Below are positions 58,790-64,000 of a stretch of DNA of 64,000 nt, in pieces. The first letter of the stretch is position 1; every line of letters begins with the position of its first letter. Below the pieces are notes generated by a model, which saw only the letters and a list, made by a program, of their open reading frames with translations, was not told the DNA's origin and did no database searches. The position numbers were made by a program, and so were the translations under genes. This DNA is from Welwitschia mirabilis (taxonomy: Eukaryota > Gnetophyta > Gnetopsida > Welwitschiales): assembly GCA_051453625.1 (NCBI GenBank), contig JBOZIK010000001.1, positions 132,082,522 to 132,146,521 of the forward strand, written 5' to 3'.

Positions 58790-59580
58790 ACATTTTCTTT
58801 ATTTCTTTGTTGGCATTTTTAACCTATCCATTAGTTTGAGAATGATAAGCACAAGATACTTTATGTTCTATACCAATTGATAAAAGAATTTTCTTAAAAA
58901 TTTGATTAATGAAATGAGTACCTTGATCACTAATGATAACTCTAGAAAAATAAAATCTCTAAAAGAAATGAGTTCTAAGAATGACAAATAGTTTGGGCAT
59001 CATTCAAAGAAGTAGGTATGGCTTCAACTCATTTAGTCACATAATCTATAGTTATTAAAATATAATGCTTATCAAAAGAAGGTGGATGAATAGGGCCTAA
59101 GAAATTAATAACCCAATAATCAAAAGGCTCACAGTCAAGAATAAGTCTAAGGAATATTTTGTATAAACAAACAAGGCTATTATAACACTGATAAGGATTA
59201 CATCTTCTAGTAAAATCAAAGGAATTATGAAAAAGAGAAGATCAATAAAAACTAGAACGAAGGATTTTCATTCTAGTTTTATGTCTACTAAAATTTCCTC
59301 TAGAAATACCACTGTAACAAAGATGAAGAATCTCAGGTATCTTCTAATTAGACACACCTTTTCTCATGATCTGGTCTTTACACCTATGATACAAATATGG
59401 CTCTATCCACTAATAGTTACCTATCCTATGGAGAAAATATTTATGTTGATTATAAGTCTAGTGTTGTGGTATTTTCATGATCAGAAGATAGTTAATAGTA
59501 TTTGCATACTAAGAAGAAGAATAAGAAGAGTAAACAGTAAAAAGCCACTCATCAGAAAATGAATAATGATAGTATCATCT
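58790..59580 (-). pseudogene. Integrase segment of element 3, first (upstream) copy
   Basis: Reads DEWLFTVYSSYSSS (59545), then EPYLYHRCKDQIMRK (59400), a zinc region LHLCYSGISRGNFSRHKTRM to CNPYQ, and the core CEPFDYWVINFLGPIHPPS with DKHYILITIDYVTK and VEAIPTSLNDAQTI (about 59135-59000), then IISDQGTHFINQIF and YHSQTN (58815). The first catalytic Asp is Asn. A 111-codon plus-strand frame at 59227-59562 is a shadow of the zinc region. Confidence 0.83.
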
Positions 59581-60060
59581 AGAGGAGAAGGAAGTCAAGA
59601 TAAATGATCGACAACATAGTTATGCTTTCCTACTTTATCTATGATGATTAAGTTAAATTCTTGCATAATAAGAATCCATCTAATCAAACGTACACTAGAA
59701 TCTTTCTCATGTATGAGGTAATTTATTGAAACATAGTCAGCATAAACATTAGTATGAAAGCCCAAAAGATAATGTCTAAGAGAATCAAGGCAAAATATAA
59801 TAGCTAGTATATCTTTTCTATAGTGGTATAGTTCATTTGAGCTCTAGAAAAATATTTTCTATGATAATATATAACTTTAAAACCATTCTCATATTTTTGA
59901 TAAAGAACCCCATCCATGGCAAAATTACTCGCATAACACATAAGCTCAAAATCTAGTTTTCAATTGGGTCTCATTACTATAGTAGCATAATACAATTTAT
60001 GTTTAAGCCTATCAAAAGTAAGTTTACAAGATTCATTTAATTCAAATTTTGCTTCTTTCC
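59581..60060 (-). pseudogene. RNase H of element 3, broken
   Basis: Read leftwards: FELNESCKLTFDRLKHKL, then FELMCYASNFAMDGVLYQ (about 59955-59900; Tyr and Asn where MCDASD has its Asps), then VIYYHRKYFSRAQMNYTTIE. The TDH motif is not readable. A DHLSR-like end is near 59600. Confidence 0.78.
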
Positions 60061-61060
60061 CTATTAATGAGTAAAGGGGTTTAAAGATATTAGCATAATC
60101 ATAAATGAATCAATGGTAAAAATCATAATGATTAAGAAAAGATTGAACCTGCTTAAAATTTATAGGGATACTTAGGTTTTGAATAATACCAACTTTAGAA
60201 GTATCCATCCTAATCGCTTCTCTTGAGATATGGTGACCTAAAACAATGCCACTTTCTACAAGAAATAGACTCTTTTCCCAACTCAAGTGGAGGTCACTAG
60301 AAATGCAATGGTCTAAGACTTTCTCTAATTGATCTAATATTTATTAAAACATTTTAATATAAATAGAGAAGTCATCCATAAAAATCTTAATGGAATCCTT
60401 AGGTATATTAGAAAATATACCTATTATAGCATGCTGAAAAGTACCGAGAGCATTATAAAGTTCGAAAAGCATGTGTCTAAAAGTGAAGGTATCAAAAGAA
60501 TAAGTAAAAGTGGTTTTGGCTTAGTCCTTACTAGCAATGCAAACCTGATTTTAATCACTATAACAATTAAGAAAATAATAAAATGAATGACCTTGAATCC
60601 TATCAAGAATCTAATCAAGAAAAGGCAAAGAATAATGGTCTTTTTTGATTACTTTGTTAAGTTTTCTAAAGTCTATGCACATTCTCCATTTCCCATTCTT
60701 ATTAAGAACTATCATCAAGAGGCTAACCCACTCACTATCAGTAATAGAATAAATTATTTTAGCATCTATTAATTTTATGATTTCATCTTTTACAAGTTTT
60801 TTTAAGGGCTAGATTGAGTATATGTTAGGGTTGCTTCACAAGTTTAGAATTTTATTTAAGGTATATTTTATATTGAATAATGGAAGTGGGTATGGCTATC
60901 AAATCATTATAGGACTAATAAAACGCATTTATCTTATATTGCAAAAGAGAGACAAGACTCAATTCTTATTAAGGAGTAAGGTTTTGATTGATAATTAAGG
61001 GTTTATTTAGGTCATGATTTGGGAAAATGTATTTCAGTCCACTATCTAAAGATTTCAAGT
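60061..61060 (-). pseudogene. Reverse transcriptase of element 3, broken
   Basis: Read leftwards: LKSLDSGLKYIFPNHDLNKP (linker, 61050-60990), a decayed QRRLNP region, KWRMCIDFRKLN (about 60690), FYYFLNCYSDYNQV (60590), KTTFTYSFDTFTFRHMLFEL, then FMDDFSIY with the catalytic DD kept (FMDD at 60382-60371), VLGHHIS, SKVGIIQNLSIPINFKQVQSF. All landmarks of gypsy RT are present and in order, with scattered frame shifts. Confidence 0.87.
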
Positions 61061-61399
61061 TTACGTTTAAGCTCAAATATTTAGTTTTTATAAAATTGTT
61101 AGGATAATAGATTATTGTCTCAGACTATCATCTGAATATCGGTAGTGGATGAATACCCTTAAAATAAGAAATCTCAAGTTTGTTGAATTTTCATACTTCT
61201 ACATAATTAATAGACTTAAACTCTTTACTCTCTAAATCAGAAAAATCAATTGTTAGATGGTCAAAATTAAGTTGATTATCAAAAACATACAAGTAGTTTA
61301 CTTTTGAATTATCATCAAATAGGGTTGGTTTATGAAGCATGGACCATCTTTTCTCAAGTAGACAGTGGTGTAAAAATAGAGTTGGCCTAATTTCTTCCT

Positions 61400-61790
61400 T
61401 TAGATCAAATCATTGCCTAAATTTTTTTTTGGTTGCATTAAAAACTCTTATTGAAAAATCTTTATTCTCAAAATAACACTTCATCAACCCAGTTCTTGTA
61501 TCTATGATACAGTAGGCTACTACATAGAAAGCTCTACCTAGAAGTAAGGGATATCTACCATGATGTGTAGCTTCTAAAACTATAATATCAATAGAGTATA
61601 AAGCTTCTTTTATGTAAATAACCAAGTTCTTAATCACAACTAATGGTTTTTTCATAGAAGTATCAGCTAACTCTAAGATAATCCATTAATCTCTACTCTT
61701 TTTTCCAAATCAAGTCTCTAACAAATGTGTAAGGACATGATGTTAATACTAGATTTAATATCTATCAAGGCTTTCTTAATCCTATGGTTT
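61400..61790 (-). pseudogene. Aspartic protease of element 3, broken
   Basis: Near 61760-61730 the active site reads DIKSSINIMSLHIC: the catalytic Asp is kept but the Gly is Lys. An 81-codon open stretch (61655-61410) gives KKPLVVIKNLVIYIKEALYS, then HHGRYPLLLGRAFYVVAYCI, the best kept retropepsin C-terminal half among the three elements. Confidence 0.83.
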
Positions 61791-61899
61791 CATTCTAAAG
61801 TGATACTCATAGTTGCCTCCCTTGGATCTTTAAACTTTAGACATATTTGATAAACCAATTTACTAATGGATTGAGCTAGGAAGACTTTACTAAGGATGG

Positions 61900-63620
61900 C
61901 TCATTTGTGTTTTCTTCTTATTAATTCTTTCCATAGCTTTGAATACCTTGGGTCTTCTTACAAAATTTCCAAAATGGTAAGTTAATACTCACATTTTACA
62001 TTAAGGATGTTAGATAATCATCAAAAATAGGGTTTGTGTTAAGCCTATTAAGCCATGGGGTAGCAGGTTTCTTTTGTGAAGAGTCTTTATTATTATTGCT
62101 TAATGAAGAAGGGAAAGAATGGTTTTCTAAGATTTTTATGTTCTCTTCCTCATTATTTTTATTACTTTGTGATGTTGATGCCTTATGGATGAAAGGATTT
62201 GTATTATTTCCACTTTTTATCACCATCTTACAATATTTTCTAACTTTATTTAGGTTTAGTAAAGGTTGAGTGGCAAGAGATCATTGTAGTCTTTGGTTGG
62301 CAAGAATAGTCTGTTAGAAGATGCTCACAAGGTTTTCAATGTTGATATTTACTTTGCCAATGTTTAAATTTGTCTTTTCTAGTGATTTTTTCAACTCCTC
62401 AATGGAATTAATAAGAGGATCACTATGGTTTTGGGTGTTAGATAAGCTTACCAAGTTATTTGAGTTGTTGAATTGAAAGTTTATGTTTTTAAATCTTTTT
62501 TTAAAAGGTTGAAAGGTAGGACAGTTTTTTTGAAAATTTCTAGAGTTGGTTTATTCACTCATCCTAGGTCAAAAGTTGTTGTAATTTTGAACTTATCTTT
62601 GATTTTAGTTTTGGTTGTAGTTTGAAGATATCTAGTTAAAAGGACAAACTTCCTTATAGATTTTCTCTTTGTAAGTTGCAAGTAAAGGACATTCTTTAGT
62701 AACATAGTAACTACCCTCACACAACTCACAGGTAGGAACTACAACTTCACTCTTTTCAGTTGCCATTATAGTATCAAAAATAATTTATATGTATTTTTAT
62801 AAGGTTGAAGTAAAATCCTTTATGACATTGGTTAGTTCATTTTTGTTTCTTATTTCATTTTTCTCATGTTTTACCTCCTTTAGATCTTTAATGATTTGTC
62901 CTACTATTTAGTTTTCTCTAAGTGAGGGTTTAGATCAAGTCTAACTTACTTCTACCAAGTCTTTCAATACTTTTCAAGCATCATCTAAAATTTGGTTTAA
63001 TAAGTTACCTTCACATGAAAAATATACAAGTTACTTTGTGTGACTATTTAATCCACTATAAAAGTAGTCAACAAGTTTAACTTATAAAAAGGCATCTACA
63101 AGATTTAGATGTAAAGCAACAAAGAATCTCTTATAAGTAGAGGCATAATCTTTTAAGAATTTGTTGGAAGTTTTTGACTTATTTCTTACATTTTTGGAAT
63201 GCAGTTTCACTCATAAATCTCTTAATAAAGGCTTTCTTAACTTGACTCTAAGATTTTGAACTTTTTAAAAAATTGTTCTAATTCATAGTTTTGCTCTATC
63301 TTTAAAGTAATGGGGAAGACAATCATGTAGGTTTTATCACTTATGTATTTTTTACTATTTTTAAAAATGAGTTTTTTAAAGTAATGGGAAAGATAACCAT
63401 GTAGGTTCTATCACTAATATTTCTACATTGGCAATGTATTATAAGAGATCTTCATTAAGTTTACCACTAAAGGTAGGATATATGTTTAGATTATGTAGTT
63501 CAACATCATCATCTAAAGGTAAATCAAATGGGATTAGAATTTTACATTTCTTATTTTCTATAAGATCTCTAAGAGTGACATGAGTATTGTTATGAGCAAG
63601 AGAAATTGTAGGGATTACAA
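61900..63620 (-). pseudogene. gag of element 3, broken
   Basis: A 76-codon stretch (62226-61996) reads NTNPFIHKASTSQSNK, then KKPATPWLNRLNTNPIFDDY, the C-terminal spacer also present in element 2. The zinc knuckle near 62730-62685 reads C-E-L-C-E-G-S-Y-Y-V-T-K-E-C, with Tyr for His. The capsid core (63280-62950) is heavily broken; FYSGLN is recognisable near 63065-63045 as FIVDIVTQS with the family's VDYF-like lead. Plus-strand frames at 62036-62269 and 63620-63841 are shadows or chance. Confidence 0.72.
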
Positions 63621-64000
63621 TGACAAGGGATAAATTTGGAAAGATAGGTTACTTTTGCTTTTTTGATGAGGTAGACATGGTTGGGAATGAGAAACTCTTA
63701 TCTAAACAATCATTTAAAAAATTTTATATAGTAAAAGTAGACTCTGCAGAAATGAAAGTAGATATTATAGGAAATTATAAATCTTATGTACCTTTGTTAT
63801 TTTTACCTAATTCAGTTTCTAGGTCTATCAAACCTTCTTGAATATTTTCAGTAATAAATAGATACTTTATCTAGTATTTTCTTTGTTATTAAATTTTACC
63901 ATACATGATTAGTATTAGATGCACAAAGTATCATCCCTATAATCATTTGAATCTTAAATGATAGAAACACAAAGACCACAAAAAAAAAAAAAGAAAAAGC
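63621..64000 (-). other. 5' part of element 3 interior, to the window end
   Basis: Probably the N-terminal Gag region and leader. No primer site or LTR end is reached. An A-rich run lies at 63979-63992. Confidence 0.45.

Larger units (their letters stand above)
52100..64000 (-). mobile_element. Athila/Tat-type Ty3/gypsy retrotransposon, element 3, runs off the window
   Basis: Minus-strand element. From right to left it holds gag, protease, RT, RNase H, integrase (two copies of one segment), noncoding sequence with the shared post-pol block, an env-like relic, polypurine tract and 3' LTR. The 5' LTR and primer site lie beyond 64000. It is the only one of the three Athila-like elements with RT, RNase H and integrase core still present. 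All frames are broken. Confidence 0.87.

Noticed and set aside
52100-64000. Integrated plant pararetrovirus
   Set aside because: LTRs, polypurine tract and integrase are present, and no movement-protein domain is seen; it is an LTR retrotransposon.

Overview
This window looks like a stretch of intergenic plant (angiosperm) nuclear DNA made almost wholly of old, nested retrotransposons. It is very AT-rich and CG dinucleotides look sparse. I found no host gene, rRNA, true tRNA gene or CRISPR. The families are typical of large plant genomes: Athila/Tat-type Ty3/gypsy elements with a tRNA-Asp-like primer site, chromovirus Ty3/gypsy with very long LTRs and a tRNA-Met-like primer site, SIRE-type Ty1/copia with an env-like ORF, and L1-type LINEs. 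Every reading frame is broken. Most breaks look like C to T or G to A transitions (Gln, Arg or Trp codons turned to stops, Asp to Asn), as expected of long-methylated repeats. Three 100-base N runs mark assembly gaps. The species cannot be named from the sequence.

Layout. 126-7564 is Athila-like element 1, with two ~1.1 kb LTRs, target duplication tagac/cagac and most of pol deleted. 7570-8900 is unassigned. 8900-11150 is an antisense LINE ORF2 relic. At 11222 a SIRE-type copia LTR begins. It is interrupted at 11730 by a block of giant-LTR chromovirus copies (LTR-A, -B, -C, -D) reaching 45255, after which the same copia LTR resumes, followed by copia gag, protease, integrase and part of RT to about 49.6 kb. 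Inside the giant-LTR block, 19766-23767 is a different 4.0 kb LTR (LTR-F) carrying a minisatellite and tRNA-like SINE heads. 24174-28675 is a broken chromovirus gag-pol that runs directly into LTR-C. LTR-D is split by a sense-strand LINE (34515-38205, tail near 45147-45170), which is itself split by Athila-like element 2 (38206-45141, perfect target duplication ctctt). The nest is therefore four deep: copia, giant-LTR gypsy, LINE, Athila.

About 49.6-52.1 kb is a second, minus-strand SIRE piece with a fairly well kept env-like ORF. 52100 to the window end is Athila-like element 3 on the minus strand, with its 3' LTR at 52100-53198 and its 5' LTR beyond the window. It has gag, protease, RT, RNase H and integrase, with the integrase segment present twice.

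No gene here can work as it stands. The points of interest are structural: a conserved noncoding block after pol in all three Athila-like elements, GTCATC/GATGAC hairpins in their LTRs, a chromovirus whose two LTRs belong to different families, repeated loss of pol between RT and the integrase tail, and the duplicated integrase.
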